Positions 35,480-49,300 of a DNA stretch of 64,000 nt are shown in pieces (positions within the stretch are counted from its first letter, which is position 1; each line of letters begins with the position of its first letter). Under the pieces are notes generated by a model that was not told the origin of the DNA, ran no database searches, and saw nothing but the letters and a program-made list of their open reading frames with translations. Source of the stretch: Epiperipatus broadwayi (lineage: Eukaryota; Onychophora; Udeonychophora; Euonychophora; Peripatidae); assembly GCA_028023455.1 (NCBI GenBank), contig JAQFVV010006309.1:700511-764510 (forward strand). Direction: 5' to 3'. A program made the translations under genes and the position numbers.

Positions 35480-35830
35480 AACACATTTATTTCTATGCAT
35501 TTGCATAATAAATTGGATGAATGTTTAGAGAATCTTTTACAGACAGATAATTAAAAAGGTATGACAGAAAAAATATTGATCATTTATTTTTGGAATGTAG
35601 GATGTTAAAAGAGATGCAAAAAATTGTGTAGAGAAATTGTGGAAGATAAAGGAGTCAAAAGTGATACAGATTTTAAAAATATTTGTTTAGGTCTTTATTG
35701 CCAAAAATGGGGACTCTGGAGTTAGGGTATTGGAATTAATGATTGATCTTTTATTGAAATAGGTTAAGAGAAGACAAAATATATATCAATCCTGGTAAAA
35801 TCTTTTGGTGAATATAGATTAAAAGGATAT
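35480..35830 (+). pseudogene. LINE C-terminal remnant
   Basis: Mixed-frame translation reads RKNIDHLFLECRMLKEMQKI and then RNCGR, matching the His/Cys-containing region downstream of LINE reverse transcriptases (normally C-x2-C, then EDxxHLFxxC). Only the H and second C half is visible. The stretch is short and riddled with stops. Confidence 0.5.
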
Positions 35831-38357
35831 AATAAAAAAAAGTACAAATAGATTATGTTTAGTGATATTTAATTGTTTCTAAAATGGAAATGTTTAATTT
35901 GGATATCAGGAACTCTGGATATATCTATACATTAAAAATTTCCAATATTTAGAGGAAACCATTTTATACCATATCTCACAAATGTCCTTTATCTATAAAA
36001 CTAATTAAAATATTATTAAACATAAATGAAAATTTATAACTAAAAGACTTAGTGATTTTGAATTGCCATTTCAAAATATAAATTAGTTTTTGGTGATTAT
36101 TTATTTAAATTTAGCAAGTTTGGATGATATAGATTAATGGAGTCTATATAAAGATCTGTTCCTCATTTTTATGCATTCAACATATCAAAGCATTGCATTG
36201 CTTTCCATTAGTTCTAACTAATTCTTTTGCTAATATTTATGAGCATTTGACAATTTTTTTTATTTGATTTTCATATTTTTTTTGCAATTTTAGAATATCT
36301 ATTTGACAGCAACAAGTTATTTATTAATAAATAAATTAAAGCCTTACAAAAATAATATATTGTTTTACATATTAATATTTGAAAGGTAATAATATTTTAA
36401 ACATAAATGTCTAAAAATACTGTTAGCATTAGAAACCAATTTTTATATTTTTATTTTCATAGATGAATAATTAGATTAACCTGCAATGGCTATAATTTTT
36501 TTTTTTTTTGTCATGTAAATGCTACAAGTAATATCTCTCACCATTTTTAAGAAAGTATTTAATTTTATATAATTATCAATCCAAATTTGATTTTTTAAAA
36601 TTATAATCATTATTTACAATAAACATTAAAATATTTGTATAAAAAATGTAGCCATAAAATTGCAAAAATAGAGAAATAAAATTACTTTTGTTTAGAAAAG
36701 ATTCTACTGGACCCAATTTCTCTTTTATAATCAGTTATTATAATAAAATAAATTGCTTTTTATTATTATTATAAGTATTAGTTGTATTAAATATTATAAT
36801 GTTTGTTAACAAAATTGAAATCGTGTTAATTTGCAAAAGGTGAAGAAAATATACTTTCATTTTGACTACAAGCAGTATGAGATTTCCAAAAAATATATAT
36901 ACATAAAATTTATAATACGTAGGCTAAATAAATTCAAACTAGTTTGAGTTTTAAAAAATAGAAACAAATCAAAAAAGGCCCTGAGATGGACACATGTTCA
37001 ATTAAAAAATTATATGAAATTAACGTATTTGAAAAAAATATATTGATATTATATACTAATGATATCCAACATGGGTTAGCATTCAAATAATGTCTTATAA
37101 TAAGTACACAAAGAATATTTAGCATTTTTAAGAATACAGAAGATTTTTAGATGCATTATTATTTATCTCAACATCATTTTAGAACTTATGATGTTATCCA
37201 ATTTTATTTCATTTAATATATATTTACATGTATATTTCAGATTAGTCAATACATATATTTGTTGTTATTAATATTACAACAATATACCAATGATTTTACT
37301 GAAACCCAAGAGATATTTTCCAAGTAATAGCAGTTACCCAAAAACATTAAAGTATTTCAGATACACCATCCAAAAACTTGCTTATATATATATATTGTAT
37401 GCATGTATTCATAATTTATGTAATTTCTGTTATTATTATAACTTTTTTTGATAAGATTCATATGAAATTTTTTAGGCATAAGAACATTTAATATTGCTTC
37501 ATTAACTAAATTCATTAGAGTTTGTGATATAAGTTTAATATTGAGATGTAAAATAAATTTTGTTAAAAGAATAGCAAAAAATTCCAAATTATTAATAATG
37601 GTGATTAAGTGATGTTTCAGTTGTTTAAATTATCTTATTTCTTAATTATCTCCATCTACTTGCAAGCAAGAAACTTAACATGTGTAATCACTCTATATTT
37701 TATACAATAAATTTTTAGTTAATTATTATAGCTTTTTACTTAAAACAAAAATACATATATTTCTACTTCTATAACATGTTGTCTTTAGTATGCATTATTC
37801 TTTATTATGTATGAAGATTGGAATTTTAGTAATGAAATACTTAATAACACTTCTAATCTCAATACAATCTTAAAACAGATGCAAAACAGGAAGATTCTCA
37901 ACATGCAATTCTAGCAAAAGCAATCTCCATCAGTTGGCACAGGTTCTTGCTCATATATAACTTCTTCATCATAGCTTGCTATTTATCCATAACAAACTAT
38001 TATAATTATTTTTATAAATAGGATATAATTGAATGCACTTATTTTGATGTCATCATCTAGAATAAATGTTAAAAATTACATACTAAACATTTTAGTAAAG
38101 ATTCATTTGATATTTACGTACGTCTTATTTTTTTTAAATTGTATTAAGTTTAGAAATTTTATTATATATTCGTGCTTGAATTCAATTGAATTTAAAATAG
38201 CCGAAAAATCAAATAATAATTTATAATCTACTAAATAAGCAATAAATAATCTTTAATATTTATTCTGAACGACATTATTAATATGACTATATTAAAATTA
38301 TATTGAATTTGTAAATTAAATTGCCATATAATACTTCGATTAAACAAACAATATATC
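35831..38357. other. AT-rich stretch, nothing recognised
   Basis: Short chance frames only (minus 36934-37125 and 37357-37587, plus 38029-38226), without motifs. Confidence 0.4.
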
Positions 38358-38359
38358 AG

Positions 38360-38455
38360 TTCAGTAAACATCTATGCACAAGTTTTCTGGCATCCATTGA
38401 TTACTCTGGCTTGCACTGAATCGCACTACTGTATGGAGAGTTTTGCCTATTTTAA
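38360..38455 (+). mobile_element. Family B terminal fragment
   Basis: TATGCACAAGTTTTCTGGCA, TCCATTGATTACTCTGGCTT and CTGTATGGAGAGTTTTGCCT match the 3' part of the family B arm. The hammerhead part and tail are absent. It directly precedes the LINE 3' fragment. Confidence 0.7.
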
Positions 38456-38499
38456 TATCAGTTCATTATTGGCTAAAATTTGTTGCTGCTTGCCGTGTT

Positions 38500-39275
38500 T
38501 TAAGACTATTTACTGTAATAACATACCATACAATAAAGGGAAAAAAGATGTGTTGGCAAACATACAAACTTAAATACACCAATCAAACAATTCTACAGAA
38601 TGATCTAGGGTTAAACAATAAACAACTCATAGCAAAATCGAAAAATTGGTTCTTAGAACCAAAATACATTGACTTTCTGCTAAAAATCAACCTCTCTTCT
38701 TTGCCAACTAATTATTTTCTGGTGTGGAAAAGAGGGTTTAGCAAGATCAACCCCCAATGCCAACTATGTGCCACAGCAGATGAGACAATTCATCACCTCC
38801 TGTATTTCTGCCCTTTTCTCAAGCCAATCAGATCCTTTATTAATGAAAACATGTCACTCAACATTAGAGAAGTTTTAGTCATTCAAAAGGCTATAAAGAG
38901 TGGCATATTCTCAAAAATCAGAATCACCATTATTCTAACCTTTGCTATCTGGCTATCCAGATGGAAGTGTATATTTGAAAATGCTAATCATGGTGTCTGC
39001 AACATCTATATCAAATTACTCAAGTGGCTCAGGAACAGAGAGATTGCTGGCTCCAGACTGACTTTTTCATGAAACCTGGGCTAGGGTCATCCTCCCGGAA
39101 GAGTGAAGGAAAGCAACGACCCCAATCTTGGACCACAGCAAGCTCTACAGAGTGAATGCTTTGCAATAGTGTAAAAAGAATATAGCTATGTATAGATAAA
39201 CATGTTCAATTGTATCTAATAAATTTTAATTTATTTTAATAATAATAAATATAAGAAGAAGAACAAAGCAACAAA
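38500..39275 (+). pseudogene. Non-LTR retrotransposon C-terminal end with zinc-finger-like motif
   Basis: An open frame running to the stop at 39072 encodes about 190 relevant residues, including SLPTNYFLVWKRGFSKINPQ followed by CQLCATADETIHHLLYFC. That is the C-x2-C-x8-H-x4-C region found downstream of many LINE reverse transcriptases, thought to bind nucleic acid during target-primed reverse transcription. The frame is intact to its natural end, then comes a 3' UTR of about 200 bases finishing in TAA-rich repeats. The reverse transcriptase is missing, so this is a 5'-truncated insertion. It is much younger-looking than the 3-7-kb LINE. The codons before about 38500 belong to the neighbouring family B piece. 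Confidence 0.75.
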
Positions 39276-40060
39276 CAACTAATCGTGTACTTTTTATCTT
39301 ATTTCAAAACGTTTTGATTGGTTGATAATAAGCTCTAATCACTCAAGTCTTCTATTTGATAGCATTCCTGTAAATGGCACTGTCAAAAGGATTTAAAAAC
39401 TAATTACTTTTAAATTTCAATAAAATTTCCCAAATTATCATCAGTTTTTTCCTTTTTAAACAAATCTATCATCCTTTAAGAAATTCTCACATATTTTCTT
39501 ATGCTATCTTTTCTCAATTTTTCTATCATCTGTTTTCTTCTAATGCATTTCTTCTATTATTTATAATTTTTGTTTTGAAGTATGTGCTTAATCCAATATC
39601 TTCTTTCTATCTTAATTTTTTCAACAGATAATCTTTTTTTATACTTATTTTCTGATACCTCTACTTCTTTTTCCTTTTCTATTCTACATATTTCTAAAAC
39701 TTTCAGCTTTTCTCTTCCTTTTTTTAATCATCCAAGTCTTAATCCAAGCAAATTATTTATAATTTTTTTAAAAATCAATTGCCATATATTAATCTATGAA
39801 TTTTATTAAAATCTAATTAGACATTGCAATTTTAGTTCTAATTTTTTAAATTATTTTTTCAATATCATTTTATTAACTTAACAAATAACTAAAACATAAT
39901 ATTACTTTAAAAATGTCTTCACAAGAAGCATTTTTAATTGTTTGTCTTATTCACTTATTTCACTTTGTTTATTTACATTTATTTTTATTCTAGGAAAGTA
40001 AATAAATGGTTTTAATGCAAAGAAAATCATAAGAAGTTCAATTACCAAAAGTGTAAGAGA
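39276..40060. other. T/C-rich low-complexity stretch
   Basis: 39420-39780 is pyrimidine-rich on the plus strand with repeated TTTTCT text; a 75-codon frame there is serine- and phenylalanine-rich and compositional. Confidence 0.4.
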
Positions 40061-40494
40061 AATAAATTGAGATATTGGAAATCTCTTTGCACTCATTATA
40101 ATGCTTATCTGATAGCCAATCAGATGTTGTGATGGCTGTCTGAATGATGATCAAACCGTAAACACGTGACAAAGAATTTATGAGAAAATAGTGGCCACCC
40201 TTTTCTTTCTATATATCTATTTATCTATATATTTTGTGCTGTACATTTATAATTTAGACTCTGTGAGTTAATTGTGAAGATATTTAAAGCTTCATGCTTT
40301 CAAACCTAAATACTTTCAACTGGCTTAGATATATAAAAAGAAAAGTAGAGAAAAGGGTGGCTGGCCTTTTCTCATAAATTCATTGTCATGCGTTTATTAT
40401 TTGATCATCATTCAGACAGCCATCCAACATTTGATTGGCTGTCAGATAAGCATTATAATGAGTGCAAAGAGATTTCCAGAATCTCAATTTATTT
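40061..40494. mobile_element. Large inverted-repeat element (MITE-like)
   Basis: Arms at about 40061-40216 and 40328-40494 are complementary over roughly 155 bases at high similarity, including TTGCACTCATTATAATGCTT and AAGCATTATAATGAGTGCAA. The unpaired centre is about 110 bases. No protein and no clear target duplication. It may be a non-autonomous DNA transposon or a foldback; the length and long arms fit the former. Unrelated to families B, C and J by sequence. Confidence 0.7.
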
Positions 40495-41340
40495 CAGTTT
40501 CAACTATCTGCACTTCTCAAATTAAAAGTGTAAGAGCTGAAATTGATTTCCAAAATCTCACACTCCTGAGTCTAATACTGTACTATTGCACCAAACCACC
40601 CACAACTTTATTCTAATGTTTCTGCACATTCAATCAATCCTATTTGAACATTTTGTTAAGTCTTCAAATGCAGCCTTGTTTTCACTAAATCTTCTATAAA
40701 TGACCCTGAAATCTCATTTCTATTTGATTAAAATAATAATTATTTAGCAATTTATTTAAATAACTCTTACATAAACAGAATATAGCTAACTGGCTCATGC
40801 TTACATCTTTTTCTATATCTTTTTTTTTTAAAAGATTCTTATTTAATCTTATAAACCTATGCTTTCCACAGTGTGAACCACAGCTCCCCAGGGAACTGCA
40901 GAACTTTCTATGGGGGTCTTCAAAAAGTGTTGTGATTATGAAAGTTTCTGATAAGAAACAAATTTATATATAAAGACTGAATTAAACAAATTTACAATCC
41001 TCTAAAAAGGAAATGTATTCATTTTTAAAGTGAATATTAGATAATATTCCCATGAGAAGACAGTTGTTTATCAAAATTTGTCATCATTTATCAAAATTGA
41101 AAGAGTAAGTTTGTTAAAAGATCTTGTGCAAGTGTTATTTTACAAGATCACATAGTTAGAAAGTTATCACCATACTAATACATAAATATTTATGATTTTT
41201 GTGTGATAATATGTGTAAATACTTAGCTCACTAATGCCTAGTGACAAAATACATGCTCCATCTATTATGTGCCCACTATGTATCTCTTGTTGGTCAGTGG
41301 GAGATACAGGTACACGGAAAAGAAACTGCAGTGAAATTCA

Positions 41341-41405
41341 GTGATTCAGCCAGAGATTTGAACTATTGTGATTTAACATATTAACCATTCGATGGATAAT
41401 TGCAC
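41341..41405 (-). other. tRNA-like fragment inside the hAT element
   Basis: The minus strand reads ATCCATCGAATGGTTAATAT (A-box side) and AATAGTTCAAATCTCTGGCT (B-box side), about tRNA-spaced. It could be a nested SINE remnant or chance. Confidence 0.35.
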
Positions 41406-41574
41406 AATCAGAAAAAGTTCAAAAGATCCACAGAGAATGATAATGTTAGCCAATCAAAAACATCTGGATTAGTCACATTAGAACTACAACAATCTACATT
41501 GACTTCTGAAGCTAGTAGTAAGTGACAAAAAATATAAACTAAAAAAAATTAAAATAAGATGCTGTATATATATA

Positions 41575-43075
41575 TAGTATGGATTTATGCAATCAAATAA
41601 TAATTCTAACAAACCATTGTCTGTAATTTAACAAAAACAATTAGCAAATGATTTTATGTGGATGGACAAACTTATTCATCACTTGAAAACTGTTTATGCT
41701 ATTTATAAAAATAGAACACTTGAGTTTTTCCAAAGAAAGGCTAAAGAATTTAAATGACAATCAGCATTTTTTTAAAACAAACGAAATTAAATAAATTACT
41801 GAACGCATCCTTTGAAATTGTTTATTTGGTAGCTAAAATGAGAAAACCGCATACAATTGGTGAAGACTTCATGTTAATGGCAGCACTAAAAATTTATGAA
41901 ACTGTTTATGGTTCTAAAGTTTCAGAACCATTAAAGAAAATTCTAATGTACAACAATACAATTAAAAGAAGAATAAATTGTGTTGCCAATAATATTATAT
42001 CTATCTTAATGTTATAGCTAAGGCAAAGTAGTTATTTTACCATTCAGCTCTATGAATCACATGACAATGCAAACAATGCTAATTTAATGACTTTTGTAAG
42101 ATATCTGCATAATTTTTAAATTTGTGAAGATATTCTATTTTGCAAAAACCTTGATATAATCAAAGGAAAAGATATATTTGAAATATATATATTTATAGAA
42201 AATGCACTTGATAAGAAAAAGTAGGTTAGAATTTGTGCTGACGGTGCTGTATCCATGATTGACAGAAATAGAGGCCAAAAGATTTTATGGAATGCAAGAT
42301 ACATTCATTGCATTATTTCAGGGAAAATTTAGTTTTTCAAAAATAAAAGCATCTTTTAGTAAAGTACTATCAGAAATTTCAAATGCAGTAAATTGCATAG
42401 AAAAACAATGCTACCAATACAAGAATGTTTGTATTTTATGCCAAGAGATGGATTCTAATTATGAGATGCTTTTATATCATATAGAAGTGAGATGGCTATT
42501 TCATGGAAAAGTTCTCAAAAGAATTTTATCATTAAAAGATGAATTGAGAATTTTTCTAATTGATAAAAATCTTAAATTAGAAATCCAGTTTTATGATCAA
42601 AAGGGGTTGTTGTTAATTTCTTATTTGGCAATTTTTTTCAAAAAAGTGTATGAATTGAATTTCTCTCTGCAGGGACAAAATACAAATATATGTTTAAATA
42701 CATGATTGCAAGCTTTCCAAAGTAAATTATTTGCATGGTCACATTATTTTAAAAATTTTAATTCAGAAATGTTCCCATCTCTTCATGAATTTATTGAAGA
42801 AGATAATATTTTGATATCTGAAGATAATAGAAACATTATAATTAATCACCTTAAGAATTGTACGATTTTTTTCAAAAGGTACTTTTCTACTTTAGATGAA
42901 AACAGAGAACATGATTAAAACTTCAACATCTACTGTGGCCATCTCAGAAACAATTAATAGAAGTAAGAGCTGGAGTGACAGTTAAAAAGAGCATCCTTTT
43001 ATTTCTAAGTTCTGATCCCTTTTGCTTCAATTTATTTATGTGAAATTGTTTTTCGTAACTTTTGCTAATTAATAA
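41575..43075 (+). pseudogene. hAT transposase (ZBED/SCAND3-like) pseudogene
   Basis: Translated in several frames, blocks follow the order of the ZBED/SCAND3-type hAT transposase family. First a decayed BED finger (YGFMQSNNNSNKPLS, then HHLKTVYAIYKNRTLEFFQ), then VAKMRKPHTIGEDFMLMAAL at about 41830-41885. Next come LCQEMDSNYEMLLYHIEVRW and LFHGKVLKRILSLKDELRIF at about 42440-42550, then LNFSLQGQNTNI near 42655. The frame after a stop contains FPSLHEFIEED near 42780, and a weak PF..QFIYVKLFF block near 43020 resembles the dimerisation region. BED-finger cysteines are lost and stops separate the blocks, so it is dead. The pieces still read well, suggesting moderate age. Confidence 0.85.
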
Positions 43076-43530
43076 TAAACATAGAATATCTGTAGCAGAA
43101 TAAACATTAAAAAAAATTTAAGAGTTGCAATTTCAAATATTTTCCAGATATTGAGAGTTCTGTAATAATATCCAGTCACATCCATTCAATTAAACATTAT
43201 TGTTATTAAAAATAAATAAGTTATTATTGAATATTGTTAATAAGTTTTGTTTCACTTTTTTTTTCATATTTATATATGTACTGAAAATATAAAACTATTA
43301 ATATATATATATACCTAATAATAATAAAATATAGCTACTTTGTTATAAATATAATAAACATATACTATAATTTTGCTTAAATGTAATGCTTTTTATTACC
43401 CCCAATTTTATAATATACTATATATTACTTTGTAAATACATTGTTAGTCAATGGTGGCCAAGAAATATATTATTGTTTTCGGGGGGGGGGGGGGGCTCAT
43501 ATCAAAATTTTGAGAAGTACTATTATAAAC

Positions 43531-45300
43531 AACTGTTCAATGTGATTTTTAATAGTTGCATCTTTTTACCTGGATTTTTTAAAAAAATATTGCAACAAAA
43601 TAAATCTGATTTCTTTTCTCAGATGTCAGCAAGATTAAATGAAATAAATATATATTTTTGCCTTTTCATTATTATCTTTTTATCTTTTCAATCTATTAGG
43701 AATACTAAAATTTTAACAAAAGTGACTGTTTTCAATCTTTTTCTAATGGAAGCATAATTTGGTAATAAATTAATGCACCCTACTGAAGTATAAATCAGTA
43801 TTAAAAATATAATTGCACTTTTAAATATTTTTATATTATTCTATTTAATTGAAATGCCACCAGTTTTTAATTCTTTTAATTTCAGCCAAAACTTAAGAAC
43901 ATTTTTACTATAAATATTTCTTTAATTTGTAGTTTTTTTGCACATAATTCTTTCTTCATTTCATGTTTTAACTACTGTTTTATTTGTTTGATTTTGTTAT
44001 TTTTTAGCTTATTTTATTTTACTACATACTTTTACTATATATGTATTTATATCCATATTCCTTGCATATAAGAAGTTTTTATGTGAAAAATTGTTATAGT
44101 GATCATCCTCAATTTGTACCCAAGATTTTGTTTATCAATCAATTATTTCTATAGTAGCTCTTTAAAACATATTTCTAAAAATATCCATCAATTGTTTAAA
44201 ATTATGGCCATTTTGTAAGGCTACTGATGTCATAAAATATTGACATTATCAAAAAAAATAAAAATAAAGTGATGAGTTTGAATTCCAAAATGAATATTGT
44301 ACAAGATTTGTTTATTATGAAGTTGGAATCAAATTTAGATGAAATACAATAATAAATTGCAATTATAATAAGAAAATATGAGTTATGTAATTTTTATTTA
44401 GTGATCTTGTACTGTTAGCCTACAATAGGATTTGGTTTTACTGCAATTGTAAGAAATCTGTATATAAAACAAATTTTATTTAGTTAATAATTAAATAAAT
44501 TTTAATTTTCCCTAAGTAAAAATGCTTGCTATCATAAGCATAAACAATATTGGCAAAAAAAGAAAGAAGAGATTTAATCATATTATTAAAACCATAATAA
44601 TCAAATGTGTAGTACATTTCTTGATCTAATTATTCTTTAATTATGATTGAATTTTGTAAAAAAAAATAGTGTAATATTTTATTCAAAATTTCATTTGTTA
44701 GATAATTACAAAAGCAAAAACACATTAATAATATTACATACATTGCAACAAAAATAAAATTTAAAATGTATCTTAAGTTAATTTTTTTTTTTTCTCATGA
44801 CTAAATTTTAATTAAACTCACTATGATTCCATGAAATATCAATCTAATCTGATGTAATAAATTCAAAATAGTGACTATAAAACATAAATTTATTATTTTT
44901 TAAAATAATATATAAAATATATTATAATAAATATTTATTTACCATGCACTAAAAAGCCAAAAAATAATTTCAACCACAATTGAAATATTTATATTTAACC
45001 TGAAATAAAAGCATTTATTATAAAATCTTATATATATTATTTTTAATTTTTTAGTGTTCTGATTTTTTTGTAATTATTCATATTTAAAATGGAAAATAAA
45101 AATGATGTTGCAGTATGTGTAATATTTGAAAGAAAATCACACATTACAAATCAGTTTCAATATTATTTTGTTTATGAATGACACATTTTTAAAAAAGAAA
45201 TTTTTACAATCAAAAGAAATTAAAATTTGTTTTTATTTCTATATTAATTTACCAATGTGTTTCATTTTTAGCTGTTTTTTTTTTTTTAAAAAAAAACTTT
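43531..45300. other. AT-rich stretch, nothing firm
   Basis: Frames such as 45126-45332 are lysine- and phenylalanine-rich and anonymous. Confidence 0.4.
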
Positions 45301-45309
45301 TCTTGTGCA

Positions 45310-46316
45310 TTAGTGAAAACTTTTTGAATTGATATTAATGCATTTGAAATTTGATCTACCAACACTGATATGGTAAACAAACAAGAATCATCTAAAATAT
45401 TTCATTGTCATCAATTTCTAATATATATGCAAAATTTAAAGAAAATCCATTTGATAGAAGACTGTTAAAACTTGATTATAAAATTTGTCCTAAGCAAGCA
45501 AACAGAGTTTCTAAGTTAAAGTGTTTAAATACTAAATCTAAAAAAATATTTTGTAATAAATATTTTTATTTATTTACTTTGGACTAAAAATGCACAAAAA
45601 TATTTCTTCAATCACAATAAGAATTTTTATATTTAATTTAAAATAAAAGCATGGGGAAAGGTGTCCAGAAATTAATTAAGTCAATCCCTATTTTTTATAG
45701 CAAGAGATTAATTTTTGTCCTCCCACTCATGCATTTATTTCAAGATAAATATAAAAAGGCCAATCCCATTATGATTAAAGAAACAATTACTTTGTGTATT
45801 TGTAATGCAAAGAAAATAAATAAAAGTTTTTATTATAAAATATTTATTTTCTATCTATTATTTTTCAGGTTTTTGTATTAAAGTTCAAAGTAAAGTCATA
45901 CATTTATTTTTATTTCAATTTAAAAAGATTATTGAGGTACTTTTTAATATAAAGTTGTTGTTTTTTTAAAAAAAGATATATATCACTCTCTCATACAAAT
46001 TACTGAAAAGTTATTGAAGTGATATCAATGCATTGGAAATTTGATATCAAAATATTTAAAATATCATCCACTAATCTCTTTGGATTTGAGAATCTAGAGA
46101 ACATACCTTTAATATTTGTGTCATATTGCATTTCCAGTAATTTATAACAAATTTACAAAAATTGAACAAAGTTTATTGAATATAAATATATTAAACCTTG
46201 ATTTGAAAATTTTATCCAAATAAACTTTGAGACAAACACGTGAATAGTGATTTTATTTAAATAAAAGCATTTAATTAAAATAAATAAGCAAACAAACAAA
46301 CAGAGATTTTGATATA
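45310..46316 (+). repeat. Degenerate direct repeat ending in CAAACAAACAAAC motif
   Basis: TTGATATTAATGCATTTGAA followed by ATTTGATCTACC near 45328 recurs as GTGATATCAATGCATTGGAA followed by ATTTGATATC near 46018, a spacing of about 690. Each is followed by text like AAACTTGATTATAAAATTTG and AAACCTTGATTTGAAAATTT. The second copy ends near CAAACAAACAAACAGAG and ATTTTGATATAC at 46291-46316. Such tails are familiar in invertebrate dispersed repeats; family unknown. Confidence 0.5.
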
Positions 46317-49300
46317 CAACTGAAATATACTTATTATACATTATATTTACATGCAGTTTTTAGGATGCTTAATAAAATATTTATTAATTATCCCTCCTCC
46401 AAATTTACAGATTTTTGATATTTATTATATATTTTGAATTTCTGATAAGAAGTTAAACTTTTTTGTTACTTTTTATATGAAAGTCTTCATTTACAGGGCT
46501 GTTTGGACTACAAATTAACTTTATTGCCCAGGGTAAAGCTGTGTAAGTTGTAATCAAAATACTTAATATATTTAGGTATTAACATTTCTTTAATTATAAC
46601 CACAGGTTGATGATCAAATTTATGTAAGTGAAACCTAAGTAATAGGTAACTATGGTAATTAAAACAAGTTATCAAATTATTAATTAAATACATGGAAATT
46701 ATTTAACACACCCACACACACACACATATATATATATATTGTTGACTGGAAGTTGACTTATAACTAAAACCATGTCTAGTTATCTTTATAATTATCATAG
46801 TTGTTTTTTTCTAAGATACCATAAATGTTTCATACAGATTTCACAATCTAAATAAATTGTCTGGTTTATACATGAAGCAAATAAATAAGCGAAAACATAC
46901 ATAGATATTATATGTCATGCTAATGAACTGACCAATATCTAACAAAATTAATATTTGTCTTTTATTGTATCTTTATTTATACGAGGAATAAAAAAGGAAG
47001 AGGAAGTATGGAGATTATTAAAATGATTGATACAATTATATTTCATAATAATTAAATATAATAAATTAACCAAGTTGAAATATAATAATAACAATAAGAA
47101 CTGATCAGGGTTCAAATTAATTGCTCAGCTCATTTATTATACTAACAACTTAAAGTATAACTAGCTCATTATTTACTACTAACAAATGGTTCGATTAAAA
47201 TACTAATACAAAATTATGAAATTCTTTACCTGAGACATTCAACGAGGTACACTGTTGGTTTAACATTGAGGATGTATCTCAAAAGATATACTCTCAATGG
47301 CATAAGAATATTACCCATACTTAATTCATAAAACAAAACTATCTTGTAATACTCTCATGTCTCATAACACCCATAAAAAAATCCTAACTAAATAATCTAT
47401 AAAATTTATTATAAAACAATAATTCACTATGTTTTCATAAAAATAATATTAAAATTTAACATTAACTGAAATTCTTATCCATCATAAACTTCACCTAATT
47501 CTACAATTATTTAACATCTCAAGTTCATCTTCTAATAATAATAATAATAAACAAATTAATAACATGCAGTTAAATATAATGAGGGATTTTACATATATTC
47601 AACTACCATCACAACTACACTCACAAGACAACAACAAACAACTAGAATATTTTAACCATTCTCACGATCGTACATAAATCATCATATAATCTTTTATTTC
47701 TTGTGTGGCATTCACAAAAAATATTATATTCTCAATATAATTGCTACATTAAATATTTTAAAATTGGCATTGTATAATTTTTATAATCACCTATAATAAT
47801 ATTTTCTTTAATAATAATAATTATTATAATACACTTTTATTAATCATGTGTAATAAAATAATGTTCCAAATAATTTTCATAAATCATGTGTGGATACGAA
47901 AGATTCAAAGAAACACTTGGACACATAAACTCTCAAGACAATATGAATTCCAAAAACATTAACAATTTTATTATGATTTAACAATATACTATATTTACAG
48001 CAATATAAACTTATAAAATTTAAGATATTTACAAAAAAATAACATAAGAAAATTAATTAAAATATTTACATAAGAAAACATAATAAAAATAATTAAACAT
48101 TAAATAGCCTTTATTCCGACTATTTACTGTGGAAAATAGAATATATGATACATTATAGTAGTTAGTTATACTATTATTTCTGTCATTATGACAATGATAT
48201 TCCATTGTCATTATTATAATAACACAATAACAATCAACAAATATAATTTATTCAACTAATAATAATCTTTATCTTTTGGAAAGTAATTATGATTATAGTA
48301 CTGCCTATAAACTATAAAATTTAAATTTAAATTAGCACTTATTCAATTTAACATATAACATTATATTAAAAAAAACTAAGCACATCGTTTATATGCTATA
48401 AAGCATTTCACTTTACCTTTCAGGTATATTTTAACATTTCAATCCAAAATTTAAATAAAGGAAAATGTAGTTACTGAAATAACTTTACTCATCCCTTTAC
48501 AAAACTAATTACTTTTAAAACATTTTAAAAGTAATCCTATAACTTTACTCTTCTATAAGTTCACTCTTCTTATAGAATATTCAAATTATCTTAAAGAATT
48601 GTATTGCTTGACATTCTATATTTATTTGTTTTATAATGTATTACCATAATAACATTCAGATATTATGCTTTCATCATTCTTTCTCATAACCAAACAAAAT
48701 ATGCATTAAATATTTGAGTGTAATGATCTCTAACATTCAAATATTTCTAAGAATATCAAATTGTTTCTTTTCCATTTTCACTATAAACAGTAAATAATTA
48801 AACATCATTTGTGATAAAAAAAAATTCTCTCCTCTTGCATTCACAAAAAATGATAATTTTCAATAGTCTAGCTATTATTATAAAAACTTATAAACTATCA
48901 TTTATGATGCAATATCCAGTGGTGATTAATAGTGATTATAGTGAGGGATATAAATACAATAATAACTCAAATGAGTATAAAACATCATTGTTACACCATT
49001 TAAGGCCACATATTTATCATATACCATAAATTCCAGTCATGGCTTCTACCTGAGCTTTTATTGAACTATGGAAAGAATGCAACTGTCTATGTACTAACTA
49101 TACAGATCTTTGTTGCCTGTACTTTAAATTCATAACTTACAACAATATGATTCACATATAATATTCTTCCTTAATATTCCTAGTTCCCAAGATTTAGTTT
49201 TGCAACTAATTTCCCAGACCACTATCTTTCATCTTTCACATTGTGAATACTTCTACTAACACTGCAAAGAAATACTAACCATGTTACATAAAATAATCTT

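Larger units (their letters stand above)
40857..43522 (+). mobile_element. hAT-superfamily DNA transposon with 8-bp target duplication
   Basis: TTATAAAC occurs at 40849-40856 and again at 43523-43530, the 8-bp duplication expected for hAT. The left end reads CTATGCTTTCCA and the right end, in reverse complement, TAGTACTTCTCA, both decayed forms of a hAT terminal sequence of the CAGTGCTTCTCA type. The transposase remnant lies between, in the same orientation. A tRNA-like piece (41341-41405) sits in the 5' non-coding part and a 15-base G run near the 3' end. At 2666 bp this is close to a full-length element. Confidence 0.85.
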
